From contig CAVSZY010000003.1 of the NCBI GenBank assembly GCA_963732585.1, positions 1,426,001 through 1,490,000 on the forward strand: a stretch of 64,000 nt of DNA. Reading direction: 5' to 3'. The first letter of the stretch is position 1. The number at the start of each line of letters is the position of its first letter. Below the pieces are notes generated by a model. That model worked only from the letters and a program-made list of their open reading frames with translations, was not told where the DNA came from and ran no database searches. The stretch is from WLMZ01 sp963732585. GTDB taxonomy: Bacteria; Actinomycetota; Acidimicrobiia; Acidimicrobiales; Ilumatobacteraceae. Both the position numbers and the translations under genes were made by a program. Shown here in pieces: positions 9,123 through 18,999 of the stretch.

Positions 9123-10276
9123 ACCGTCACCCTGCCGCCGTTCCACATGGCGACGAATTGCTCAGCGCTGGCGACGTCGAGCGTGCGCGCTGGCAGACGC
9201 GGAGCGGATCCGGGGCCTTGGTGGACCCGAATAACCGTCAGTCGCCCGGCCGCCCAACTGGCGCCGACAAGGTGTCGAACGAGCGGCGATCCGGTACCAC
9301 CGACAAAGAACACTTGATCGAAGCGATCACCCGTCACTCGCAACCGGGACGAAGGCAAGGTGTTGTCCAATGGACTGCGATTGACCCGGGTGAACAACTC
9401 CAAGGCATCCTCCCGATGGCGGATCGGGCTTGCCTTGCCGGGATTGTCCCGATCCCGCGTGCGGGCGACAACTTGAATATTCTGCTCCAGCGACTCGCAC
9501 ACCAGACTCACCGCAATCTCGACCGCCTCCTCAAAAGCAACGTCAGTGGTCGAGGTATCAAGGGTCTCGAGAACGACGCAACGGGTCGTTCGGCGCAATT
9601 CAAAGTGGTCGCGGACCATCAACGCGCCGGTCTTGGCGGTACTCGCCCAGTGCACCAGGCGGGCATCGTCGCCAACGACGTATTCACGCAGCGAACGGAA
9701 GTCGGCGAGCGGGTCTTCGCTAAAACGCGGCGTGCTGGCCCGCGTCTGGCGCGCCTGGCTGAGGCCTTCCGGCAAGCGCAGTCGATGCACCACCGGGTGC
9801 ACGAAGATCTCATCGGTGACCAGGTGATTGACCGCACGGGTGGCCAACCCAAAGGGGTCGGTGCGCTCCTCGCGCAGCGGACCGAGGACATGGACGCCGC
9901 GCCGGCGCGCCTGCACGGCATACCGGGCGATTCGCGGTGACTTCGGCGAGACATGAGGAAACTGAATGGGAACCTGAAAATCAGCGAGCTGATCGATAAT
10001 CGTGCTCGGTGGTACCGTGCGCTGCGCCTCGGCGATCAGCGCCACGGAGATGTCATTGCCGCGGGCGACGAACCGGGGAACGTTGCGTCGTGTGAGCGTC
10101 AGAGGTGACGAGATTCTTGGGGCGATCAAGGCAACGGCGAGCGCGGCGACACCAACGAAGGCCAGCAACAGGAATTCCCGATAGCCGCTCCACATGCCGA
10201 TAAACGCTAAACACGCCGAACCAACGACGAGCGCGCTGCCGCTACGAGTGAGACGCACGTGCGCCGATTGATCCAT
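9119..10276 (-). CDS. DUF58 domain-containing membrane protein
   Basis: A 385-residue protein with two N-terminal transmembrane helices (about residues 10-55) and the DUF58 (vWA-like) signature: DFRSLREYVVGDDARLVHW followed by STAKTGALMVRDHFE. DUF58 proteins are usual partners of MoxR ATPases and are thought to act in envelope-related protein assembly; the biochemical role is not known. It lies 5 bp after moxR and overlaps the following transglutaminase-like gene by ATGA, so the products are expected in fixed proportion. The ATG at 10276 is the only sensible start given the tight spacing. Confidence 0.9.
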   Translation of the reverse strand: MDQSAHVRLTRSGSALVVGSACLAFIGMWSGYREFLLLAFVGVAALAVALIAPRISSPLTLTRRNVPRFVARGNDISVALIAEAQRTVPPSTIIDQLADFQVPIQFPHVSPKSPRIARYAVQARRRGVHVLGPLREERTDPFGLATRAVNHLVTDEIFVHPVVHRLRLPEGLSQARQTRASTPRFSEDPLADFRSLREYVVGDDARLVHWASTAKTGALMVRDHFELRRTTRCVVLETLDTSTTDVAFEEAVEIAVSLVCESLEQNIQVVARTRDRDNPGKASPIRHREDALELFTRVNRSPLDNTLPSSRLRVTGDRFDQVFFVGGTGSPLVRHLVGASWAAGRLTVIRVHQGPGSAPRLPARTLDVASAEQFVAMWNGGRVTV

Positions 10277-10281
10277 CGGTC

Positions 10282-11268
10282 TTAAGCGCTCGCCCTAGCC
10301 GCGACCCGCGGTACCTCGACCGAATCGAGAATGCGCGTGATCACCTGCTCCTCAGTGACGCCGTCGATTTCGGCCTCTGGGGTCACCGCAATACGGTGCG
10401 AAAGCACCGGAATACAGAGATGTTTGACGTCGTCGGCGGTGACATAGTCACGGCCGCTGGCCAGGGCGTAGCCGCGGGCGATACCGAGCAGGATGAGCGT
10501 GCCACGGGTGCTGACGCCGAGGCGCAGGTCGGCGTCATTCCGGGTTGCATCGACGATGTCGGCCACGTATTCACGCAAACTGTCGGTGATGCCCATCGAA
10601 CGTACCGTGCGAATAAGTTCCCGGAACTGGCTGGTGTTGAACAAGGGTGACACCGTGTCGCTGATCGACACCGTGTTATCCCTGGCCATAATGTCGAGCT
10701 CGGAAGCGCGATCGGCATAGCCGAGGCTGATCTTCATCGCGAAACGGTCGAGTTGTACCTCAGGAAGCGGATAGGTGCCCTGAAAGTCGAGCGGGTTCTG
10801 CGTGGCGACGACCATGAACGGTGACGGCACCGGTCGAGAAACACCATCGTTGGTGATCTGGCGCTCTTCCATCACTTCGAGTAACGCGGCTTGGGTCTTC
10901 GGGGAGGCACGGTTGATCTCGTCGGCGATCAGAATGTTCGTGAAGGCCGGCCCGTCGCGAAAAGTGAACTCGCCGCGAACCGGGTTGAACACCGAGATGC
11001 CGGTGATATCTGAGGGCAACAGGTCCGGGGTGAACTGCACGCGGCGGACCTGGCCGCCGATAGCGGCGGCCATCGCTTTTGCCAACGTTGTCTTTCCCGT
11101 ACCGGGTCGGTCTTCGATAAGCAGGTGCCCCTCGGCGAGCAAGCAGGAGATTGCTAGACGAACCTGGGCGTGCTTTCCTCTGATCACCTTTCCTACGTTG
11201 TGCTCGAGGTGCTGGACGGCGCTCGATGCCTGCTCGTGGGTGTATCGGGTTGCGGTTTCTATTGTCAT
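10282..11268 (-). CDS. MoxR-family AAA+ ATPase
   Basis: A 328-residue AAA+ ATPase of the MoxR family. The Walker A motif is DRPGTGKTTLAKAM (about residues 54-67), Walker B is ILIADEINRA, followed by sensor 1 in VVATQNPLDFQGTYPLPE and a C-terminal lid domain around LRLGVSTRGT. MoxR ATPases act as chaperone-like remodelers with DUF58 or vWA partners. Its ATG overlaps the stop of the multi-Ig gene as ATGA and the DUF58 gene follows after 5 bp, giving the classical order surface protein, MoxR, DUF58, transglutaminase-like protein seen in many actinobacteria. The catalytic residues appear intact. Confidence 0.95.
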   Translation of the reverse strand: MTIETATRYTHEQASSAVQHLEHNVGKVIRGKHAQVRLAISCLLAEGHLLIEDRPGTGKTTLAKAMAAAIGGQVRRVQFTPDLLPSDITGISVFNPVRGEFTFRDGPAFTNILIADEINRASPKTQAALLEVMEERQITNDGVSRPVPSPFMVVATQNPLDFQGTYPLPEVQLDRFAMKISLGYADRASELDIMARDNTVSISDTVSPLFNTSQFRELIRTVRSMGITDSLREYVADIVDATRNDADLRLGVSTRGTLILLGIARGYALASGRDYVTADDVKHLCIPVLSHRIAVTPEAEIDGVTEEQVITRILDSVEVPRVAARASA

Positions 11269-14200
11269 GACACCGTGATCGTGAGGATTCCGGAGGCCTG
11301 AGCTCCGTACGAGTCGGAAATTGTATAAGAGATCTGGATGGTCGCCGGCGGGACGAGATCGGCGAGCGGAGTAAAGGTAATATTTCCGCCTGACTCAGAG
11401 ATCGACCCTTCGGCAGGTTGCTCCATACCGATAATCGTCAAGTTTCCGCCTTCGAAGTCGTCGTCGTTGCTGACGACGTCGACAGTGACCGGCTCACCCG
11501 GGGTGGTTTGGCCCGAGTCGGGGTTGGCCACCGGGGGCCTGTTGGTGATCGTGATCGTGATCGTACCGACAGACTCGTCGATGCCATCCGAGACCGTGTA
11601 CTGCACGGTCACGGTCTGCGGCATCGCCCCTGGCGCGGGGTCGAACATCACCGTGTTATTCGGGCCGGCTGTCACTCCCGCGCTGGGCGGATTCGGCGCC
11701 GACACGGCGACGACGGACAAGGGGTCCCCATCGGCGTCGGTGTCATTGCCCAACACATTGATCGTGATCGGATTGCCACCTGTCGCCACCTGACTCGTAT
11801 CCGGCTTGGCAACCGGTGGCGAGTTCGGCGGCGGCGTGGCCACGACCGTCACCGTCACCTTGGCGTTGCCCGTCGCGGCACTGGCGTCCTCGATGTTGTA
11901 GCGAAATTCAACGACCCCAACGAAGCCGTCGTCTGGGGTAAACACGATCTTGTTGTCGACCACCTCAATGGTGCCGTTCCTGACGGGGCCGAGCTTGAAG
12001 ACCTTGAGCCCCACGCCCTCGTCATTGGCCAGGACATCGATGGTTACGGCTTTGTCCTCGCCCGTGGTGGCGACGTCGTTCACCGCTCTGAGAGGCGTCG
12101 GCGGCGGATTGATCGTGACCGTGATCACGGCGGTGGCGATGGCATTACAACTGGTCGTGACCGAGTAGCTCATCGTGGCCGAGCCGACGAAACCGGCAGG
12201 CGGGGTGTAATTCACCGCCGTCTTCGATCCATTGAGCGTGGCGGTACCCGCGGAGGGCGTCGACACGGAGATCGTGCCCGGCGGCTGTGCCCCACTGAAC
12301 AACGGGATATTCACCAGCACTCCCGGAGTTGTCACAGCCGTATGCGCAGCAAGGCTGGGCACGGCGGGGCACTGGGTCACCGTGACGGAGACGTTTCCGG
12401 TTGCCGTTGCGTTTTGGGCATCTCGGATCGTGTAGGTGAACGAGGCGACTCCAGAAAAGGTGTTGCTCGGGGTGAAGACAACGCTGGAACCGTTCACTGC
12501 GACGGAGCCGGCTCCCGCAGGGCCGACCGCACCCGCGCTGACCAGGGTCAGCGTTCCGCCGTCCGGGTCGGAGTCGTTCCCGAGCACGTTGATCGTCGTC
12601 GCTACGCCCATGGTCGTCGCCGAATCGGCTGAGGCCACCGGGGGTGAGTTCGGTGGTGCTTGCACGACCACCGTGATCTGGCTCAAGGCGGTGAGGCCGT
12701 CGGCGTCGGTGATGCTGTAGGAGACGTCGTAACTGCCGATCTTGGTGCCCGCCGAGACGTCCACCGACGATCCGTCGAGGGTCACCGTCGGGCCACCCGC
12801 CGGGGTCGGCGTGCCGAGCTCGGTGATCGAGAGTTCACTACGGCTGCCGTCGGGATCCGAGTCGTTGGACAGCGGGTTGACTGTTCCTGAGGTACCCGAG
12901 ACCAGCGTGATGAGGTCTTCAACGGCGACCGGCTCGACCTTGATTCGATCGGCGATTTGAACCGTGACCTTCGCTGACGCGGTGAGGCCATCAGGGTCGC
13001 TCACCGTGTAGACGAAGGTGCCAATGCCAGAAGCACCGCTCGCCGGGGTGAACTTGACGCGATCACCAGAGAGCGCAACTGTGCCATTGGTGGCCCCGCC
13101 TGCGCTGACGAGTGTGACGTCATCGCCGTCGGGATCCTTGTCGTTCGCCAGCACGTTGACGGTGACCGCCGTTTGATAGGTGGTGCGATCGATGTCGTCA
13201 TTCGGTGTTGGCGCCTTGTTGACCACCGGTCGGTCGACAACGGTGACCGTGATGTTGGCTGAGGACCGGGCCAGAAAGCGATCCTGAATCGTATAGATCA
13301 GCACGTACACCGCAGCTACCTGCGCTGGCGGGACAAAAACAATCGCGTCACCGTCGATGGTCGCCGTGCCGCTGCGCACCACTGGCGCCCCGGCATAGCT
13401 GAAAGCAATGGCATCAGGATGACTATCGTTGCCCAGTGGATAGACCACCGCTTGCTCATCGACAAAGATCGTCATGGCATCGTCGCGCGCTACCGGCCCA
13501 GAGCCGCTGCCTGCCGTCACCTCCACCGAGACGGTCGCCTTTGCTGTCAGCCCCTCCTGGTTGATGATGCCGTAGGTGAAACGCGCCGTGCCGCGAAATC
13601 CCGGCGACGGGTTGAACTGCAGCGAACGCGCCGACACGGCGCTGACCGACCCCGAATCATCCTTCGGTTGGGTGATTCCATTGATCACGAGCTGACCAAG
13701 GCTCGGATCGATGTCGTTGTCGACCACTGGGATGACAATCGGCTGCCCGCTGGTGGTGGCAACATCGTCGACGGCTGTCGGTGGGTCTTTGATGATCGGA
13801 GCCTCGACAACCAAGGCGACGGTCGCCGTCGCCACGAGCCCTTCGTCGTCTGCGATGGTGTACGTGAACGACAAGAGCCCGGCGACGTTCGCCGAGGGCG
13901 TGGCCATGATCGAAGCACCGTTGTTGATCGTCAGGTCGACGCCGGGGAGCGCGGAGACCTCGACGATGCTGAAGGTGTCGCCGTCTGGGTCGCTGTCGTT
14001 CTTCAGCACGTCGATTTCAACACGTGTTTCCGGTTGCGTGGTAATGCGGTCGTTCTCGGCAATCGGCGGCTGATTCGTCGCCGACGGGGCTTCGACGCGC
14101 ACGGTGACACGGCCCTCGGATTGTCCGCCGAAGCCGTCGGCGATGGCATAGGTAAAGGTGTCGACCCCGACAAACTCGCGGGCCGGCTCGTAGCGAATCG

Positions 14201-15909
14201 TTTGATCAGGGCTGATGCCAGCAACGCCATTCGTTGGTTGCACGAGACCGGTGACGGTCAGCGGATCGCCCTCAGCATCGGAATCGTTGGCGAGCACGGG
14301 AACGATGACTGGGGTGTTGACGACAGTGGTTATCTCGTCGTCGACGATCGCCGGGGCGGTGTTGCGGTCGCTGCCGACGATCTCCACCGTCACCGTTGCC
14401 GATGACTGCGCACCGGCGATGTCTTCGATCGTGTAGGTGAAGGTGATTTTGCGATCGAGCGACGATGCTGGCGGTTCGTAGGTGACAGCGCGACCCGCGC
14501 GAGACGGTGACGCCTCCATCGGACGGGCTGAGGCTGCTCACGCTGACGACAGCGAGTGGGTCGCCGTCGGGGTCGGCGTCGTTAGCTAGGACGTTGATCG
14601 GCATCGAACGGCCGATACGTGTCACGGCAGAATCGGGGCGGGCGATCGGCGGATCGTTCTTGCCATCATTGTCGGGCGGCGGCGCGTTGACGTCGCCGCC
14701 CGTGAACACACCCGCGACTTCGGCGTCATCATCGATGATGCCGACGCCGTCTTCGCCGGAGCCGTCAGCATTAATGACCACGGTGCGCTTGGAAAACTTA
14801 TCGAGCTCGATAAATGCGCCAGGAGCGACGGTGAAGGCGAACGGTGATCCAGGGTCGTCGACCACTATCGGGCCGCTCCCCGCAGACCCAACCAATTGGC
14901 GAGAAGACGGGTCGCTGCGTTCCAGCCGCTCGATCTCGCCGCTGCCCCAGGTGAAGATCCACACGTTGGGTAATGAACGCCAGGTAACAACCACTTGCGA
15001 TTCGTTGGCGAATATCTGCGCGTCGGCGAATTGAAAATCATCCGGCAACGCCAGAGTGCGTTCAACCTCCGTCGGCCCAACACAGCTCAACGATGTCGAC
15101 GCGGCCACGACGATGCACGAGGCCTCGGGATCAGGATCCTGCAGCAACACTTGTCCCGCCGACAACGCCTCTGGCGTGAGCCCCGGCACATCGATCGAGT
15201 TGTCCCGACGCAACCAGCGAAGGCGACTTGCGGCTCCGTCGATGACCACCGGGTCAGGTCCGGCGGCGGAGAGCATGAGCTCGCTGCCAGCATCGGCAAA
15301 CTTCTGCGAGGACACCGTCGTTCCGTCGAGAGCGGCGAACGTACCAGCGATGGCGTTGACGGTCCACAACCTGCCGTCAGCGGTTGCTACCCAGTCGGTG
15401 AAGCCCTCTTCGACCAGCGACACAGGTTGGGTCATGTCGCCCTCGGAGGAGAACGTTTGGACGGACTGAGCGACGGGATCGACGAGGTAACCCCGGCTAC
15501 CAGCGCCGGCGAGTACCGCCCGGTCGCCGGTGGGCACCGGACCTTCAAGGCGCTCGCGCTCGGTGCCGTCGACCCCATCGAGAATGATCAGCTCTCCGGA
15601 GCCGCGGTCGTGGACCAGCAGGGTGCGGCCGATATCGGCCAGGTCGAATGGTCCGGTGGTCTCGTTGACGACGACGCCAAGACTTGGACGCTGCGCACGG
15701 GCGGCGGCGAGAACCACGCGTCCTTTGGACTCGCCCGACATCCACATCGTCGCCGAACGACCGTCGACGGAACGTGACGGGTCATCACGCAGCACCACTG
15801 CCGCAAAAATAAGGCCAGACACCGCGGCAACGGCCGCGACGGCGCGCCAGGCGACATCGAGACTGAGAACAGACCGAGGTGCTAACGATTTGCGCAGCGT
15901 TGCTTGCAT
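11265..15909 (-). CDS. giant cell-surface protein with about 12 Ig/cadherin-like repeats, frameshifted in this sequence
   Basis: Two frames join into about 1547 residues. The N-terminal part (start ATG 15909) has a membrane anchor (VAAVAAVSGLIFAAVVL), then about 400 residues with a propeller-like pattern of short strands and repeated beta turns. From about residue 430 come tandem Ig/cadherin-like modules marked by VLANDxDPDGDPL, each about 95 residues, to the end. The frame breaks near 14500 in a TCGCGCGGG context; deleting one base restores reading through TVS into AGRAVTYEPP. The product is expected outside the membrane, with the Asp/Asn motifs as likely calcium sites. It is first in the operon with moxR, DUF58 and the transglutaminase-like gene. 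The function is unknown but probably structural or adhesive. Confidence 0.82.
11400..14620 (-). repeat. tandem Ig/cadherin-like repeat array inside the surface-protein gene
   Basis: A period of about 285 bp (95 residues) is marked by the recurring NDxDPDGD turn. I count the turn near 14575, 14275, 13985, 13715, 13425, 13130, 12855, 12570, 12015, 11740 and 11455. One further module near 12300 has lost the motif (SGAQPPGT). Each unit also carries a late strand of the type FTYTIxDxxGxxAxAxVTVxV. Nucleotide similarity between units is moderate, so this is an old protein-repeat expansion rather than a recent DNA duplication. Confidence 0.8.
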
Positions 15910-16202
15910 AGGCCCGCCCGGTCCTTTCTGCAGCCCATTCGAGCCGACTCGTCAGGCACACAGTATAAAGCAGCCTCATGAGCCTGCTTTGTCAGCTTGA
16001 TGAAAGTTCGACAACTGCCGTATCTCGCCAGGTAGAATGTCACCCGCGGTAAGAGGTTCACCCGCTGTGGTGAATATCGAGTAAAGATTTATACAAGGCG
16101 GCATTGTTCGGCGGCACCTGCTCAGCGGGCCGTCGATCTGTCGGTAGAATCAGATCCTGTCCTGTGCGCTGAACGCATAGATTCGGAAAGGCGTTGTTTT
16201 CC
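15910..16202. promoter_or_regulatory. divergent intergenic region between the surface-protein operon and the polysaccharide locus
   Basis: This 293-bp stretch has no convincing gene and is locally AT-richer than its surroundings. It should hold promoters for both sides. On the minus side a TATACT hexamer (15962-15967) could be a -10 box 46 bp upstream of the multi-Ig start, and it abuts a hairpin with 7-bp arms AAAGCAG/CTGCTTT (15967-15990). On the plus side TAGAAT occurs twice (16032-16037 and 16143-16148). An inverted repeat TTCACC-N6-GGTGAA lies at 16057-16074 and could be an operator. None has a good -35 at ideal spacing, so these are candidates only. Confidence 0.35.
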
Positions 16203-17864
16203 ATGGAGCTTTCATTCGTAGCGAACGCGATTCGGCGGCGGCCGTGGATCGTGCTGCTGTGCGCACTACTCGGCCTCATTCCCGGGCTGCTGAAGAACGC
16301 ATCCGCTGACCCAAAGTTCGAATCGCTTGCCGTGGTGCTCGTCTCGCCTCCGTCGGAAGGCCAGGCCTTCTCCATCGGCACCGGTAACGACCGCTACGTC
16401 GAGAACCAGCTCAGCGTGTTGCAGGGTTCTGGCCTCGCCGAACGAGTCGCCAATCAGGTCGACGGCGGCCTCACTCGCAAATCGATCACCGAGGCAGTTC
16501 GGGTCATCCGTGAACCCGGCACCGACCTCGTCAACGTGTACGCCGCCGACGCTGACGCCGAAGTCGCTCACGACATCGCCCAGAAGTACGTCGACATCTA
16601 TATGGACGACCTGCAGACTCGCGCCGACGAGGCCCAGGGGCCCGAGATCGAGCGCCTCAACGGCAAGCTGATCACGTTGCTCGGCGACATCAAGGCGCTC
16701 GACGACCAGATCCTCGCTGCTGTGGCCGAGTTCCTCCCCGAGGCTGGACGTCTGTACACCCAGAACGAGACGTTCCCCCAGATCCCAACACCCGACATGG
16801 TCGCTGGACCGCAGATCTCGCTGAAGCAGGCCAAGCTTGAGGAATACTCCAAGACGCTCGATCTGCGTACCGAGCTCGAACTGAACGCCAAGCTCAAGGT
16901 CACCAGCGAGATCGTGCAGAACGCATCACTGCCCGACACCACCGTTGGCGGCGGCCGCAAAGTGCTGTTTCCCCTCGGCTTGATCGCTGGCGCTGTCATG
17001 GGCGCAATCGCCGCCGCCTTCGTCGCTCGTCTCTCGCCGAAAGTCCTCGATGGCGCGCACGCCTCGCACGTCCTCGATCATCCGATCGTCGGTTCCTTCG
17101 CCCGCGTTCGCTCGATCAGCAAGCAGCCGGTTTCAGCGCTCTCCAGCCTGCCGCCGTCGGCAACGCCGGTGATCAACGAACTCTGTGTGCGAGCCGAAGG
17201 CAATGCCGAGGTCGGACGGCCGTTGACCATTGTCGTCGTCGGTACACAGCGCAACGCCGGTACTACCACGCTGGCCATGGCCATGGCCGGACGCTTCGCC
17301 AATCATGGCAGCAAGGTCCTGATCGTCGACGCCGACAGCCGCCGCAGCTCGCTGTCCCGCCTGTTCCGCACCACCCCGCAAACGAGCATCCCGGCGCTGA
17401 TCAGCGAGTTCACCAGCGGTCGCACGTCGCGCGATGCCGTCATCAAGGGCACCCAGGTGGCCGAGGTCAACGTGGTCGGTCTCGGCGACAAGTCCTCGGC
17501 TGCAGCGCTGCGACGCGACACGATTTCCACCTTGCTCGACGCGGCGTCGAAGTACGCGGAGGTCATCATCTTCGACGGTGGCCCCGTGCTCGATGCGGCC
17601 ACCACTCTGCACCTGTGCAACGTCGTCGACGCCGTCGTCCTCGCCATTCCGATCGGCGATCAGCGCGGCTCGTCGCTGCGGGTTGTGCGCCAACAACTTG
17701 GCAACATCCGTGGCGTGCTGCTGCCCGTGCTCACCCATCCGACACACAAGCGCGCTGGCCGCAAGGAACAAGCCGAATCGACCTCGTTCGTGCAGTCCGG
17801 CGCTCCGGTCGTCGTCGATGTCGTCGCAGCAGATTCCGAAACCGTCGGCAGCCGCCGCTCGTAG
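16203..17864 (+). CDS. Wzz/BY-kinase-like chain-length determinant with a lysine-less P-loop
   Basis: About 553 residues. The Wzz-type N-terminus has a first transmembrane helix (PWIVLLCALLGLIPGLL), a periplasmic coiled-coil region with ERLNGKLITLLGDIKALDDQ, and a second helix around LGLIAGAVMGAIAAAFVARL. A CpsD/tyrosine-kinase-like nucleotide-binding domain follows. Its Walker A position reads VGTQRNAGTTTLA, with Thr where the invariant Lys should be. The Walker A' segment VLIVDADSRRSSLSRLF is kept. No tyrosine-rich C-terminal tail is present. It probably sets polysaccharide length or organises export, possibly without kinase activity. The ATG at 16203 is preceded by GGAAAGG. Confidence 0.82.
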   Translation: MELSFVANAIRRRPWIVLLCALLGLIPGLLKNASADPKFESLAVVLVSPPSEGQAFSIGTGNDRYVENQLSVLQGSGLAERVANQVDGGLTRKSITEAVRVIREPGTDLVNVYAADADAEVAHDIAQKYVDIYMDDLQTRADEAQGPEIERLNGKLITLLGDIKALDDQILAAVAEFLPEAGRLYTQNETFPQIPTPDMVAGPQISLKQAKLEEYSKTLDLRTELELNAKLKVTSEIVQNASLPDTTVGGGRKVLFPLGLIAGAVMGAIAAAFVARLSPKVLDGAHASHVLDHPIVGSFARVRSISKQPVSALSSLPPSATPVINELCVRAEGNAEVGRPLTIVVVGTQRNAGTTTLAMAMAGRFANHGSKVLIVDADSRRSSLSRLFRTTPQTSIPALISEFTSGRTSRDAVIKGTQVAEVNVVGLGDKSSAAALRRDTISTLLDAASKYAEVIIFDGGPVLDAATTLHLCNVVDAVVLAIPIGDQRGSSLRVVRQQLGNIRGVLLPVLTHPTHKRAGRKEQAESTSFVQSGAPVVVDVVAADSETVGSRRS

Positions 17865-17883
17865 TTCCGTTCAGACGTCGGGT

Positions 17884-17901
17884 CGGGGTTCTTGTACCCC
17901 G
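17884..17901. terminator. possible bidirectional hairpin between convergent genes
   Basis: A 6-bp perfect stem (CGGGGT/ACCCCG) with a 6-base loop lies between the stops of the Wzz-like gene (17864) and the convergent glycosyltransferase (17921). There is no T-tract on either side, so a simple intrinsic terminator is uncertain. The position between two converging 3' ends is what makes the call plausible. Confidence 0.3.
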
Positions 17902-17920
17902 GCCAGGCGGCCAAAGCCAG

Positions 17921-18781
17921 TTAGTTGCCGCGCTTGCGCTTGGCGATCGTTTCCGTCACCAGGCCAACCAGGCGGCCACTAGCGATGCTTGCTCGGCGCA
18001 GAAACCACGCCAGGTTCTTTGGAGCGGGCTGGGCATTACCTTTGAAGAGCGCCTTCTTGCCCTGGGCAGCGCCAGGAACCTGCGGCACGCCCCCACGAAC
18101 GAGCACCTGCGAGATACCGATCCCGTAGTAGTAGTGCTGCTTCATCATCGGCCACATCCCCGGGCGGTGGCGGTAGTGCAAGATTGCATCCGGCACATAG
18201 CCAATCGAAAAGCCCGCTTTGATCAGCGACCAGCTGATCGCCAAATCTTCGCAACGCTTGAGCGACGTGTCGAAGCCGCCAACCGCCTCAAAGGCGGCAC
18301 GCTTCACCGCCAAATTGCCCGACAACAAGTACGGCACACCGAGGTAGGTGGGCAAGCCGTCTGGGGTTGCTGGCGGCCGCCACGTCTGCTGTTCGGCAGT
18401 TGAAAACTTTGACTCGCTGACGTAGCCGGACACGGCGTCGTGTTCGCCGAGGCCATCGACCAAGTTCTGCAGCCACCCTGCCTCGACCTCGTCATCGCTG
18501 TCGGTAAAAGCGACGATCTCGCTGGCGGCGGCGCGCACGCCCGCGTTGCGAGCTGCAGCCGCTCCCCGCTGGGCTGAGGAATCGATCACGTTGATCCGTT
18601 CGTCGTCGATCAGCCCGAGCAGCTCGTCGAGTTTGGTCCGCTCACCGGCGTCCGCGGTGTTCAAGGAAATGACGATGTCGAATGGAAATGAGGTCTCCTG
18701 GCCGCGCAGCGCTCCAAGCGCATGCGAGAACTCATCATCGACCCTGCCGACAGGCATTACTACGGAAACCGTTGCAACCAT
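17921..18781 (-). CDS. family 2 glycosyltransferase
   Basis: About 286 residues of a GT-A glycosyltransferase. It starts MVATVSVVMPVGRVDDEF, has the nucleotide-binding SSAQRGAAAARNAGVRAA, the metal-binding DxD-type motif in VAFTDSDDEVEAGW, and the acceptor-side motif GGFDTSLKRCEDLAISW (ED general base). The ATG at 18781 is preceded by AGGAG; the frame extends further upstream but that part is unlike the family. It would transfer a sugar from an activated nucleotide to a lipid-linked oligosaccharide of the surrounding polysaccharide locus. It is on the opposite strand to its neighbours and convergent with the Wzz-like gene. Confidence 0.88.
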   Translation of the reverse strand: MVATVSVVMPVGRVDDEFSHALGALRGQETSFPFDIVISLNTADAGERTKLDELLGLIDDERINVIDSSAQRGAAAARNAGVRAAASEIVAFTDSDDEVEAGWLQNLVDGLGEHDAVSGYVSESKFSTAEQQTWRPPATPDGLPTYLGVPYLLSGNLAVKRAAFEAVGGFDTSLKRCEDLAISWSLIKAGFSIGYVPDAILHYRHRPGMWPMMKQHYYYGIGISQVLVRGGVPQVPGAAQGKKALFKGNAQPAPKNLAWFLRRASIASGRLVGLVTETIAKRKRGN

Positions 18782-18999
18782 TTCTGCGCTCCTGAGTTGG
18801 TAGCTGACGTCCAGTGCGTCCGCCGCACTCCGATCGACCATCCTACGAGCGAGTTCGCCTGGCGCGGTCGATCGCACACAACGCGCCTTGACGACGCTGG
18901 GCGCACCGCTGACAGCGTCCGTCCGGCCAGGCTGGCAGGTATCTTGTTCTGCGGCGGAAATCGAGGATGCCAGGCACCTCGTCATGAAAAGGAGTCTCC
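18782..18999. promoter_or_regulatory. divergent start region between the glycosyltransferase and the Gfo/Idh gene
   Basis: This 218-bp gap separates two divergent starts. On the plus strand a TTGACG (18888-18893) resembles a -35 element, but no TAnnnT lies at 17 bp from it. AAAGGAG just before 19000 is a good ribosome-binding site for the GTG start. I see no ORF worth calling and no strong inverted repeat. Confidence 0.3.

Noticed and set aside
11400..14620. Regular 285-bp periodicity as a possible CRISPR or DNA-level satellite array
   Set aside because: The period follows protein modules in one reading frame, the nucleotide copies diverge, and there are no short identical repeats with spacers.
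17921..18985. A longer glycosyltransferase beginning at 18985
   Set aside because: The extra 68 residues are unlike the family, and the ATG at 18781 has a clear AGGAG site directly before the first conserved strand.
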